Positions 1-11,696 of a stretch of 64,000 nucleotides of DNA are shown in pieces. How positions within the stretch are numbered: the stretch's first letter is position 1; each line of letters starts with the position of its first letter. Both the position numbers and the translations under genes were made by a program. Below the pieces are notes generated by a model. The model saw only the letters and a list, made by a program, of their open reading frames with translations. It did no database searches and was not told where the DNA came from. Origin of the DNA: Thuidium tamariscinum (Eukaryota; Streptophyta; Bryopsida; Hypnales; Thuidiaceae); the NCBI GenBank assembly GCA_947034885.2, contig OX344752.2, positions 19,344,001 to 19,408,000 on the forward strand. Direction: 5' to 3'.

Positions 1-1860
1 CTGGAGACCCCAATTTTGCTCTAATGTCATGTCAAGGCACGGACTTGAGGTCAAGGCGCAGACTTGAAGTTAGGGCGCGGACTCTAGGGCGCGGACTTGA
101 AGTCAGGGCGCGGACGCCAGGGCATACAACACAAGAGGGAGAACTTTGAAATGCGCTTGGGCATGAGAACCAGAGAAGCCAAGGAGTTCGAAGCTTGAAC
201 TTCACTACGCTGGCGCTACTCAGGGCGTGGACTCCAGCACAGGGCGCAGACTTCAAGGTGCGGACTCCAGGGCAGGGCGCGGACTCCAGGGCGCGGACCA
301 TTCTTGGTGCACAAACGTGCATGCACTGAAAAGGAGGTTGACTTCCCGCATGGAATCCCTCCTTACTCCTATTTATTGCTCTTGGAAGATGGTGTCCCTC
401 CTTTTCATGGAAACCGGGAACCATTAAATTAAGTCATGTCTTCTTTTAGATTCCTTGTAGTGATGGAGAGACAAGAGAGCTTTCTCTCACCAATGTTTTC
501 GTTACATTGGCTGTGTCGGGGCGCGGACGTAGGGCGCGGACTTGAGGGCGGACAATTCACAGAGTTTGGGGAACTTGTGAGTGTGCATCTGAATCACACA
601 TGGCGCGGACTTCATGTCAGGGCGCAGACTTGAAGTTAGGGCGCGGACTCCAAGGCGCGAACTTGAAGTCAGGGCACAGACTCTAGGGCGTGGACTTGAA
701 GTCAGGGCGCGGACGCCAGGGCATACAACACAAGAGGGAGAACTTTGAAATGCGCTTGGGCATGAGAACCAGAGAAGCCAAGGAGTTCGAAGCTTGAACT
801 TCACTACGCTGGCGCTACTCAGGGCGTGGACTCCAGCACAGGGCGCAGACTTCAAGGCGCGGACTCCAGGGCAGGGCGCGGACTCCAGGGCGCGGACCAT
901 TCTTGGTGCACAAACGTGCATGCACTGAAAAGGAGGTTGACTTCCCGCATGGAATCCCTCCTTACTCCTATTTATTGCTCTTGGAAGATGGTGTCCCTCC
1001 TTTTCATGGAAACCGGGAACCATTAAATTAAGTCATGTCTTCTTTTAGATTCCTTGTAGTGATGGAGAGACAAGAGAGCTTTCTCTCACCAATGTTTTCG
1101 TTACATTGGCTGTGTCGGGGCGCGGACGTAGGGCGCGGACTTGAGGGCGGACAATTCACAGAGTTTGGGGAACTTGTGAGTGTGCATCTGAATCACACAT
1201 GGCGCGGACTTCATGTCAGGGCGCGGACTTGAGGTCAGGGCGCAGACTTGAAGTTAGGGCGCGAATTTGAAGTCAAGGCGCGGACTCTAGGGTGCGGACT
1301 TGAAGTCAAGGCGCGGACACTAGGGCATACAATACAAGAGGGAGAACTTTGAAATGTGCTTGGGCATGAGAACTAGAGAAGCCAAGGAGTTCGAAGCTTG
1401 AACTTCACTACGCTGGCGCTACTCAGAGCGTGGACTCCAGCACAGGGCGCAGACTTTAGGGCACGGACTCCAGGGCAGGGCGCGGACTCCTGCACAAGGC
1501 GCAGACTCTAGGGCGCGGACCATTCTTGGTGCGCAAACGTGCATGCACTGAAAAGGAGGTTGACTTCCCGCATGGGATCCCTCCTTGCTCTTATTTATTG
1601 CTCTTGGAAGATGGTGTCCTTCCTTTTCATGGAAACCGGGAACCATTAAATTAAGTCATGTCTTCTTTTAGATTCCTTGTAGTGATGGAGAGACAAGAGA
1701 GCTTTCTCTCACCAATGTTTTCGTTACATTGGCTGTGTCGGGACGCCGACTTGAGGGCGGGCAATTCACATAGTTTGGGGAACTTGTGAGTGTGCATCTG
1801 AATCACACATGGCGCGGACTTGAAGTCAGGGCGCGGACGTGGTTGTACAACACAGGAGGG
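1..1860. repeat. Tandem repeat, ~599-bp unit, GC-rich (AGGGCGCGGAC motif)
   Basis: Three large repeat units and part of a fourth lie head to tail. The landmark starting ATGTCTTCTTTTAG occurs at 436, 1035 and about 1658, giving periods of 599 and about 623 bp. Units 1 and 2 are almost identical (for example 227-636 against 826-1235), so the amplification is recent; unit 3 is more diverged. Inside each unit a ~20-bp submotif (AGGGCGCGGACTTGAAGTC and variants) is itself repeated many times. Open frames in the repeat are by-products of the repetition and show no recognisable domain. The array probably continues left of the window. Confidence 0.9.
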
Positions 1861-2330
1861 AAGACTTTGAAATGCACTTGGGCATGAGATCCTTCAATCC
1901 TTCCTTTTCTTGGAGCGGAGGAACCTTTAATTTTAGGAAGAACAACTTGTTCTACATTCCAACAAGACCATGAAAGCAAGATGCCAAATAAAACAACTCA
2001 ATGGACTAAGATTTGGAAGAAACTTCGTGGAAGAGCATGTCCCCTTTGTTGTGGTGCAACATGTCGTTCCTTACGTCTTCTAATACTCCGAACTACTTTG
2101 AACCTTATTTGTGTCCCAAAAAAGAAACTAGTACTTTGAACTAAAAAGAATTTTATGATTTAAAAAAAGAAGTCTAATTTCTTCTATTTAGGAAATGTTC
2201 CGGATATTTTGAGGAAATATTTAGGGAATATAGAGGAAATGTAGTATACTAGATACAAGGATAAAACTTAATTTGTTTAAAATGAAAGAAATAGTAGAGA
2301 TTTAAAAAAAAAATTCTAGACCTCCAATAC
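1861..2330. other. Transition segment without a gene
   Basis: Composition changes from the GC-rich repeat to AT-rich DNA. The beginning still carries a fragment of the 599-bp unit. I see no gene, RNA or transposon terminus here. Confidence 0.5.
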
Positions 2331-3575
2331 GCCACTTCAATTTTTCATCTCATCATCCCCTTTCCAAATTTTTTTTGCATCAAAAGCAAAACTATCTTAT
2401 CCAAAGTCAATGCCATCTTTTTATTTCTTAATTCAGTTCCTTTTCCGTTTTTCTTGCTTCATTAATTAGCAGAATTCTTATATTTTTTGCCTCCAATGCA
2501 AAAATTCTTTTATGCCAAGTCATTGTCATTCCTTTTTTGTTGAATTATTTAGTCTCCTTGTTTTTTGGCTTCATTCCTTTTTTATTGAATCATTTTATCT
2601 CCTTTTTTTTGGACTTCATTCCTAAAACTCTTGTATTCAAATTGAATGCCAATTTTTTTTACGTCATTCCTTTTCCTATTTATTTCCCATTAATTAGCAA
2701 AGCTCTCATTCCCCAACTCTATGCCATCCTTTTTTTGTTGCATCATTCTATCTTTTTTTGCCACCATTTCCTTTTCAAATTTTCATTTTTATTGGTCTTC
2801 ATTAATTTCTGGAACTCTTTTATCCTAATTAGCAATACCTATATTTATTAGTTGAATCATTCCATTGCCTTTCCTAAATTTATTTGGCTTCATTGATTAC
2901 CAAAGCTCTTTCATCCAATGTCAATGGGATTCTTTTTTTTGTACCACCAACTGACCAACCCCTTTACTATTTTTTACTATGTTTTTTACTTTATTCTTTA
3001 GCAAAACTTGTCCATGTAACTCAATACCAATTTTTTTGGCCCTCATTCTCGTTCCTTTTTTTTAATCCTAAACCGAAATCTTTTCCGTCTTAACAAATTG
3101 TCATTTTTTTTTCCCGTCAATCCCTTTCCTATTTTTTTTATTCATTAGAAAAACTCTTCCATCCCAACTCAATAATAAATGTTTTGTATAGTAAGAAATT
3201 GAAGTCTTTCCATTGGCTTTCCATTTCTCGTTTATTAAAATAGGTAATCAAACACAATGTTTGTTTCATATCTCTTTCACATTTGTTTGCTTTTATTAAG
3301 AACATCTAAAATGCACTTTTACTCCAACTAAATGACGTTTTTTTTCCTTCCCTAATTTTTTTCATAGACTGGAAATGAATCCCACTCCAATTCAATGACT
3401 TTTCATTTCATTCCGTACATGTTTTTATGATTGAATCCTATTCCAACTCAATGACATTTTACTTCATCAATTTCAAGTCAATCAATTTTATTTTTTTGCC
3501 ACTAAATTTTTTTATATTTGGTAACCATTTTTTATTAAATATGTACCTATTTCCATGCCAACTGAATTATCAAAA
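2331..3575. repeat. Degenerate T-rich tandem array
   Basis: Variants of one phrase recur: CATTCCTTTTCCTATTTTTT, then TTCATTAATTAGCAAAACTC, then a segment ending in TCAATGCCATTC. Spacing is irregular (roughly 70-130 bp) and copies are heavily diverged. Short open frames here are low-complexity Phe/Leu/Ser runs and are not credible genes. Confidence 0.6.
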
Positions 3576-4130
3576 AATGAAAGGGAAGGGAATGATCAAC
3601 CAAAAATAAATGGCCTTCGGTTGGAATGGAACAATTTTGGTAATCACATGAAATAAAATAGGGAAAAGAAATCATTCTACCCTAGACAAATGGCATTGAA
3701 TTAAAATGGAAAAGTTTTGGTAATGATGCGAAAAAAATAGGAAAGGGAATGATTCCGCCAATAAAAATAATCGCAGTGACTTGGAATGGAAGTGTGCTCC
3801 AAAAGTCAATGTCCAAAAGGGGAGGTAAAGTGACCCAAGCTTTTGAAAAGCGTACCAATTTATTTTAGGGTGGCCAATTATTTTTAAGGAGTAATATGAT
3901 CTAACATTAAAAGAAATAAGGGATGGTGGAGTGCTTTGGAATATAGAAATGGCTTGGGTGTTAAAGTGATATGATCTAACACCCAAAAAATATATGGAAT
4001 GGTGGAGTGATTTGGATATGGAAATGGTTTGGGTATTAGACTAATTAGAGTGATATGATCTAACATTAAAAAAAATATAAAGTGTTGGAGTGACTAGGAA
4101 AGTGGAAATATGGAATATAAAATGGAAATA
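3576..4130. repeat. Degenerate A-rich array, inverted relative to 2331-3575
   Basis: Phrases such as AATGGCATTGAATTAAAATG and AAAATAGGAAAGGGAATGATT are reverse complements of those in the preceding T-rich array. A second component repeats directly: units starting GT(A/G)ATATGATCTAAC lie at 3891, 3966 and 4050 (periods 75 and 84 bp), each with a GGTGGAGTG-like core. Confidence 0.6.
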
Positions 4131-4182
4131 TGTAGAAGCATATTAATTAATTTTAAGGTGGTCCACACCCCTGCCTAAATCT

Positions 4183-4275
4183 CGTCTGCGCCCTGACGAT
4201 CGCGTCCGCGCCCTGACGATCGCGTCCGCGCCCTAACGATCGTGTCCCCGCCCTGACAATCGCGTCCGCGCCCTG
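4183..4275. repeat. 20-bp tandem array (CGTCCGCGCCCTGACGATCG)
   Basis: About 4.7 copies with an exact 20-bp spacing (4183, 4201, 4221, 4241, 4261). The core GTCCGCGCCCT is the reverse complement of the AGGGCGCGGAC motif that fills 1-1860. Confidence 0.9.
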
Positions 4276-5260
4276 CATGTTCTGGAATCCACATGGCAGC
4301 CACGTGGCCTATTTTTCCATTATCAAAAAGTCAACTATGTGTTGACTCTAGCGGACGGGCGAGAGCTCTACCAGACGGACGGACAGGCGAACCGAACGTC
4401 TGCCCGGTATGATAACCATGCCTTGCACAACCTCCTGAAAACAATAATTATTATTAAGGTTTAGGACATTTCCACTATACTATACACAACGACAGTGTAG
4501 TAATAGAAGATTCACTTTAAAATACAAATCTTAGAATTGATTAGAAATACAGAGTATTATTGCATATGAACCTCTGAGAATTCCTTTCTAGCCTTCAATG
4601 CTCAAATTGAACCAATATTTGAGAAAATAAATTATGAATCGTCTCCAAAACTCAAACCAGCAAGTCCCACTTCTAGCATGTCATCATCCCAACAAGAACT
4701 CCACTTTGGGTTGGTTCAGTAAATTTACCTTACATGCGCCTACAACATGAAATGCTTTCCACACTTTATAGTGACTTGCACTACTTGTAATCTCTTCTTT
4801 GTGACACAGCTTCGAAGCTCCACATGGGCAGATGAATTGTATGAGGACTAGCTAAGATGTCATTCTCCTAGGAAATCATTAACCAAAATCTCTTAGCAGC
4901 AAACACCCTCCTCTTTGAAAGATTCTTTCCAACGAAGCAAAGAAACTACGTGACTATCAATTAATACTGAAAATCTGAACACAAAATGGTATGTTCACTC
5001 AGAGCTCCAGAACTAGCACTCCAAGAATTTACAATGGAAGCAACACGGTTCAATAAGCATTGAAAGGGGTCTTCTGTTTCGTTGGAGGCCCCACAGCAAG
5101 CCCAAGTACAGTACCCTTGCTTGCAACCGCCAATAACCCTGACAATGACTTTGCCCCACTCCAACTGCATCGTGGCGCTCTGACATCTCAATTCTTGTGC
5201 CGAGAGCACTTCGTAGTGTCTGCTGCTCGTCTTCCCATGGGGCAAAAACGAAGCCAATGG
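4276..5260 (-). other. Left flank of the LINE insertion; possible interrupted host exon
   Basis: 4276-4950 shows no recognisable gene. From 5260 down to about 4961, two minus-strand frames are open up to the LINE poly(A). If the LINE is removed, this sequence joins 31621-31734 on the minus strand, so the LINE landed in what may have been a transcribed region. I do not recognise the predicted peptides in either frame, and neither may be coding. Confidence 0.25.
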
Positions 5261-5276
5261 CCGGCCAAAGTATTTT
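5261..5276. repeat. LINE target-site duplication, left copy
   Basis: CCGGCCAAAGTATTTT occurs here and again at 31605-31620, directly flanking the LINE. The last four T residues are ambiguous with the poly(A) tail read in reverse. Confidence 0.9.
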
Positions 5277-5532
5277 TTTTTTTTTTTTTTGAAACAAATG
5301 AAAGCCAATTCATTGCCAGAAAAAGAGTACAAACCAACCAGCCACAAGTGGCTTGGCGGGGACAGACAGGACGCAAGGACAGACAGACCCAAACTACGGA
5401 GCCAGGAGGCCCCACAAGTAGAGCTCGGTTCCTAAACGGCGAGCGTTGGGAGTCCAGCTCGAGCTGAGGCTATAGGCCTCACCTGGTCGGCTTGGTAGGG
5501 GCCGCAGACGTCCGCGCGCGGTTGCAGCTTGC

Positions 5533-8500
5533 TCAAGGAGGTTCGTAGATGAATCCCTCGTAGGGTCCGAGCGGTTCCCAGGATGGGAGGCCATTAATCA
5601 TCTTGGCGAAGAAATTGTGTTTGCACCTTCTCTCGATGAAGTCTTCCTTCAGTTTCCTCTGGGAGTCAACTGATCTACGTTTGTTGCTGGTGATGTTGGT
5701 CCACTCCGTAAATCCGTAGTCTATCAACCCATTCCAGATATGGTTCCTTACTTTTTCCACCAGCCAGGTGACTCCATTGAAGGTGAGATCATTTCTCTGT
5801 ATCCACAGCGTCCACAGTACCGTGGTTCGAAGTTTAAGCTAGATGCGCTTGATGGGGTTAAATCGTCTGGGTAAGTTAATCCCTAAATGCCTAAGCTGCG
5901 TTTTTTGGCATTATAGATTTTTTGGGCAGCTCACTATGAATGGAGTTTTTGTTTTTTTTCTTCGAATTTTCACACAACATGTGTCCAAGGAGTAGCTTCA
6001 AGGCCCAACAATTTTCGTAACTTTTGACTACACCGTACCTACCATATCTACCCACAAACTAAAATTCCTCATCACTTTTGACTTGTGAATCCAAATGGAA
6101 TGATCCAAAGCTTCCCATGTCTATAAAAACCTAAAGAATCAATTTGAAATTTTACTTTTGAAAAAAAAGTTTTTTTAAAGAAGTTTTTTCAGCTGCCTGG
6201 GTTGCCCTCACTTCAAACAAAATAACATATCATGCCATAACTTCTTAACGGTGTAGTCAAAAGTTACGAAAATTGTTGGGCCTTGAAGCTACTCCTTGGA
6301 CACATGTTGTGTGAAAATTTCGAAGAAAAAAACCAAAAAATCCATTCATAGTGAGCTGCCCAAAAAATCTATAATGCCAAAAAACGCAGCTTAGGCATTT
6401 AGGGGTTAATTGAAAAAATCCCCTGCCTCCACAAGAGCGCTCGCCATGGCCCCTTAGTTGACCGTCCTTCAATTCGCGTGTTGAGAATGTGGACCGCCCA
6501 TTGCCAAGCACGGTAGGCCGCTGAGCATTCCCAGAAACGGTGTAAAACCGTCTCAGTCGAACGTCTGGGACAAACAAGGCAGCGCGTATCAATTTCTTCG
6601 TTTATGCGGCCTCTCCACTGGTTGACTGCCACCGCACGGTGCCAAATAAGCCACAATAATCCCGCTTCTTTCTTGGCACGTTCTGGTGGCCAGACTGATC
6701 TCTAGCGTAGGCGAAAATCTTCGGGGAGACAACCCCCCCATTTCCGAACAATAGGATTGGGGACGATGTGGCCTTTTTTAAGCAGGTTCCGGCCGAGGCT
6801 GGTGGTGAAGCTCATGAAGGGGGTCTTGCGCCCTCCGGGTCCCACTGTAGGAGATCGATCCTATCGTAGAAAAGGTGGACTGGGATTTTCCTTGGTCCTC
6901 TTCGAATTGTAATGACTTGAACTCTACGGAAGAATCCAGGTTGCGTTAGGTGTGACCTTGGTCGGAGGTCTGGGGCGTTGGCTTATAGAATGCCAGCTTT
7001 CTGAAGAACCGCGAAGCTTGGGTCGTTCCACTCGCTGGACCATTCCCCTTTGGGCGGGCCGATTCTGACGGGGGGTGCCTCTGGGGCCGTTAGCACTATT
7101 TTGGGGAGGATTTCCCCCTCATCCTCGAACCAGCCTACCCATTCCCCTTTAGTTGCTGGGGGGGGCTCATCGGGATGAGTGTCCCCCAGTTGCGTTGCAG
7201 GGTCTACGAGGCCGCTGCCCAGGCTCCGAATTCTTTGCGCTTTAGTCCATACTTGGTGCCAATTTCTTTGCTAGTGAGGAGTTTGCCCTCCTCGATGGCG
7301 TCTCGAATGAGTCTGAGTCCGCGTCTATGCAATTGCGTGGCTCTTGCCTTGGAGAATCCGGGCCCAATGAGGGGGGTGAATTGGGACCACCAAAGGACTC
7401 AAAGCCAAGCTCTTCTGGGACTTTGGGTGGGATTGGAAGGACTTGGCTCTGAATTTTCTTCCACGCTGAACCTATCCTGTTCCACACGGTCGACGCCTTG
7501 TTCGCTTGGCATTTTGGGACGAGGAAGAATTCCAAACTGTGGGACCATCTACCACCCTGGTACGGTTGGAAGCAACTTAGCTTGAATCTGAGGAGTGAGT
7601 GCAGGTTTGAGTTGCCCGGCTCGCACGCCTTGATGACCCATTTTACCATGAGCGTGGTTAATGCATCCGTCGGGTTGACCAGATTAATGCTGCCATTCTC
7701 CCTGTCCTGACAACACTGAATCTATGCCACTTTTGCTCTTGCTCTGTGATCTGATCCAGACCACATGTAATGTTGAATCATGGACGTGGTTTTTCTCACT
7801 CCACCTTGCGTGCCTCCCTAAATTGCCACGAAGTACATGATTGAGGCAACCAGAACGTAATTCGTAATGACTCCCCGCCCTGTAACGTTAAGCTGCGCAG
7901 TGCACCAATAATGAAGTTTGCGGGTGATTTGTTCTTGTAAAAATGAGTCAACAGAGTGGGTGTCCAGCTGCAGGCCAAACGGAGTCTCTAGTAGTTTGCC
8001 GACTTCATCGCTGCCGATCCACACCACTTGAAGTTGATCAATCCAAGCCGGCCTGTTTGGGTTGCTGGTATCCCGCCAGTAGCCTCTCGACTTCGACCAG
8101 TTGAGAATCAGCCCAGTGGCAAGGCCGAATCGGTTCAAGGTGGCCACCACATTTTGAACCGACAACTCTTCTCCTAGCAGGGTTAGAGAGGAGTCGTCTG
8201 CGAATTGGGCCGCAATTTGTTGGTTGGAGCTACCAGGGAGGTCGATCCCTCTAATCTCTCCTTTCGCCGCCCCTTCTTTCAACATTGCATTCAACACTTC
8301 TACAACTATAAGAAAGAGGTACGGCGCCAGGGGGCATCCCTGCTGCACTCCTCTTGCAATTAAAAAGGCAAGGGAGGGCGAGCCATTAATTTTGACTGCG
8401 GCTTGAGCGTCGCAAAATAACATCTACGTCATGCCAATAAATTCTTTTGGGAGGCCTAGAGTTGCCATGGCCTTGAACAAAAATTCCCAATCAACCGTAT

Positions 8501-9883
8501 CAAAGGCTTTAGAGAAGTCCAGCTTGAGGAAGATCAAGGGCTGTTTTGATCGTTCCGCCCATGTGATGGTTTCATGCGTGAACATAATATTGTCCAAAAT
8601 GAATCGTAACGGAAGAAATGCCGATTGGTTAGGGTCTATTACCTCCATGAGTACTGGTTGCAGACTCATCTGCAAGACCTTTGCGAACAGCTTGTACGAT
8701 GTGTTCAGTAAGGTAATCGGGCGCCAGTTTGAGAGCTGGTTGCGAGCCTCCCCTTTGTGCAGCAGCGTAATGAGGCCGCGATTGACTCCTCTCGGTAACT
8801 GTTTGGCTGCCACTACTTTGTTGATCATGGATAGCTAGTCTTCTTTTATGAGATCCCAATGGCGCTTGTAAAATTCGGTCACCACCCCATCCGGGCCGGG
8901 GCTTTCCCTCAGTCCAGCTCCTTTAGGGCCAAGTCGAGGTCCGCCATGGTGATTGGTTTCTTCAGTGCCCTTTTCATCTCTTGGGACAGTCTATCTGTGA
9001 TGCTGCCCAGCGCTTGCGTCATTGCAGCCTCCTTTTCCCTCGTCGGGGGGGGATTCTTGTACAAGTTACCATAAAAGTGGCTACATATGGCTTCGAGGCT
9101 TCCTTGGTCTGAATGCGGGGCTCCCACTTCGTCTAGGAGTTCAGTGAGGTGGGAGGCGCCGGTGTGGGCCTTGGCTGCCCTGAAGAAGTCTTTGTTGCAT
9201 GCATCCCCCGCCTTTATCCATTTAGCCCGACTCCTGACTCTTTTCCCTTCGGCTGCGTGTTTTTCGAAGGAGGAGAGTTCGGCTAGCATGTCCGCCACTG
9301 TTTTCTGAGCCTCGGCGTCACTAGGGCTTTGCTGCAGGGCTTCCTGTGCTTCAGCTAGGCGCTCCCGTAGTAGGGCTTCCGCTACTCTCCGCTCTGTGGG
9401 TTTTTTTTTGCAAAAGTGTTTGTAATATTTGACGATCCTTCAAAGTCTGCCTGTGAATTCAAGGTTGGGATGTTGCTGCCATATTCTGGCAAAGGCTCCT
9501 TTCACCTCTAGATCGTCAAGAAAGACCGTGCTCATTTTGTAGGAGGACTTTTGGGGGAGAGAGGCCTGGAGTAGCAGGGAGAATTTGACCGGCAAGTGGT
9601 CGGAGTGTCCGCAGCCCCTTTGTATCGTGTACTCCGTGATGGGAGAAGCGTCGGCTCCTCTCTATTTGAAAGAATAGATCCTATCAAGTCGAGCCATTAC
9701 GCAGTCGGCATCACTCCTTCTATTGTCCCATGTGTACTTGGTACGTGCTTCTTCTATAAAGTGATCGTCTACATCTAACGCATCTTTGAGTAATGAGATG
9801 ATGCGGGATTCACCTATTGTCATGGTAGTGCCATTGGAATTGGACTTGTCACTTGCTCGTTCTACAAAATTCCAATCACCTGC
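5533..9883 (-). pseudogene. LINE ORF2, C-terminal part: end of endonuclease, reverse transcriptase, zinc-binding domain
   Basis: From high to low coordinate: the end of the endonuclease with GDWNFVE (near 9870) and the ARLDRIYS signature (near 9665); a linker (about 9298-8909); SPGPDGVVTEFYKRHW near 8880; then the reverse transcriptase with LDFSKAFDTVDW (near 8500), GVQQGCPLAPYLF (near 8320) and the FADD active-site box (near 8190). VKWVIKACEPG follows near 7630. The zinc-binding zf-RVT-type segment lies at 6656-6399 (CLVC and HRFWEC pairs), and a tail ends at 5533. In-frame TAG codons lie at 8835-8837 and 8424-8426, and frame changes occur near 8910 and after 7818. The 5881-6404 MITE interrupts the region downstream of the zinc-binding domain. 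Confidence 0.9.
5881..6404. mobile_element. MITE with ~165-bp terminal inverted repeats inside the LINE
   Basis: 5881 onward (CCCTAAATGCCTAAGCTGCG) is repeated inverted and nearly perfectly up to 6404 (CGCAGCTTAGGCATTTAGGG). The arms run about 165 bp each around a central ~195-bp segment. The flanks are GTTAAT at 5875-5880 and at 6405-6410. This can be read as a 6-bp duplication, or as a TTAA duplication with one terminal mismatch. There is no coding capacity of its own. Confidence 0.9.
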
Positions 9884-10545
9884 TGTCGGGTAGAGAGGAG
9901 CGCGCTTAGGGAACACGCGGGGTGCCTGGTTGCAAGTCGTTGAGTGAGTGACAAGTAATGTCGAAAACTCGAATCTCCACTCGATCTTCACTTCAATCTT
10001 CACTTGAATCTTCTATAGGCCTACCCTGTGGTGGCTTTATGGGGCTAAGGGTAAGTGTGTGTAATAAGAAACAAGGCCTCGGACAGGTAAAACGAGACGG
10101 CCAAACCACGAGCTGACCGTTTGAAAGAATGGTTCCTAAACTTCAAACCTACGGTGACCAGGAAGCGCCTTTCACCAGTAGGAACAACATAAAAGATCGA
10201 CCATGTGGGTGATCAATCCCACTTCATCACCACAAACAAGAAATGGGGCTAATAACTGTCAGAAGAATGACTCCATAGCCCGCAACCAAGTTTACAATGC
10301 AAAAATTGAAATAACAATTAGCCTCCAAAACCGGCTGGGAAAAACAAGAAAATCACAATGAGCCTCCAAAACTGGCTAGGAAAAACAAGCCACAAGCCAC
10401 ACACACGAATCTTCAACCTTCTCCCCCTTTGAGTCCCAAATCTTCAACCTTGAGTCTTGAAAACTTCTTTCACTTTCAAACTTGAAGAAAACTTAACGAG
10501 AACTAAGTAAAACTAAGTTCCATACAAGCTGCGACCTTCCATCTA

Positions 10546-11400
10546 GTGTCACAGGTGCTCTAGGAACTCAAATGCTAAGTGATTTGGCAATTTAGAAAGC
10601 TAAGAGCACGAACTAATCACTCACAAAATTTGAGCCTATTCTAAGATACTGTCCAAAAGTTATATGAGAGCAAAATAGAGGTCCTCCTCCTTCTTCTTAA
10701 ACAATCATTGCTTCTTTAAATCTCAATAACTTTTGATTGAAAGCTCCAACTACTAAGTGTAAGAGCAATTTAGAAAGCTCTCACTAATATCTATAACTTG
10801 TGAAAATATCACAATGATCTAAGATACAATCCAAAAGTTATGAAAGGTAGAATCTCGGCCTTCTCAAATAAGAAGGTATGAAATTCCCCAACCTTTGATA
10901 CTACATAACTTTTGCATTACAACTCCAATTCATACAAATAAACTCTATTTGAAAAGATAAAATGATGATTTATCACGTCTCAAAGTTTCAATTCCATAAA
11001 AGAAACTGACCAATAGTTGTGGGCGTTGAAGATACGGCCTCCCTCCTTCAAGTCCAAACTCTACTCCAAACTTTGGCACCTCATAACTTTTTGATAAAAA
11101 CTCTAAACGTCAAATATCATATCTTCTTAGAAAGATACACATAAGGACAATACACCCTCCAAATCTCAAGTCAAACAAACAAGTATTACAAAAGTTATAG
11201 CTTGTTGAAGCCTCTTACCTCTCAATGGAGATCCTTGGGTCTTCACAATTTCAAACTCTCATAACTTTTGACTCCCAACTCCAAATTCAACTTCTGAATA
11301 CTCTTTGGAAAGCTCTAAACACAAGGAATGTCATGCCAAAATTTCATTACTCAATTTTTCATGCTCAATGAGCTACATCAACCCGAAATTCGGCCAAAAC
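10546..11400. repeat. ~178-bp periodic array within the LTR-like element
   Basis: The phrase CATAACTTTTGA and variants recurs at 10724, 10904, 11082 and 11260, spacings of 180, 178 and 178 bp. Each is followed by a phrase of the type CAACTCCAA and then AGAAAGCTCT. An earlier diverged unit sits near 10546. Copies are quite diverged but the register is kept. Confidence 0.75.
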
Positions 11401-11652
11401 TCCCCAAAACACACACACACTTCCCTCTCTCCACACACCAACTAAGCATCTTTTCCCTAATTTCCTCCCCATCATAAGTGAGGGGGTGAGGCACATCAGC
11501 CTATACCCCTACCAAGACCCCACCTAAGATTCCAATCACTTCCCCATTCACACTCTCTCTTATCACCAAACCCCAAGCTAATTTTTCTATCATCAAATCT
11601 TCATCTTACATTTATAATCACACATTGCGATTAAAAATAAAATACTCAAAAT

Positions 11653-11696
11653 CACTACAAAAAAGGAAGGGTAGAAATGACTGCGATCTATGACTG
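11653..11696 (+). repeat. CACTA left terminal inverted repeat
   Basis: Starts CACTACAAAAAAGG and runs to ATCTATGACTG. Its reverse complement is recognisable at 27896-27939, with small differences at positions 13-18 and a few others. Subterminal GACT/AGTC motifs begin immediately inside it. Confidence 0.9.

Noticed and set aside
32-1646. Repeated minus-strand ORFs in the 599-bp repeat (MVPGFHEKEGHHLPR...)
   Set aside because: They exist only because the repeat unit lacks stops in that frame; composition follows the 20-bp submotif and no domain is seen.
2537-3093. Hydrophobic open frames that look like membrane proteins
   Set aside because: They are translations of a T-rich repeat array, giving Phe/Leu runs without real topology.
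4183-4275. CRISPR-like array
   Set aside because: It is a contiguous 20-bp tandem repeat without unique spacers, in a plant-type sequence.
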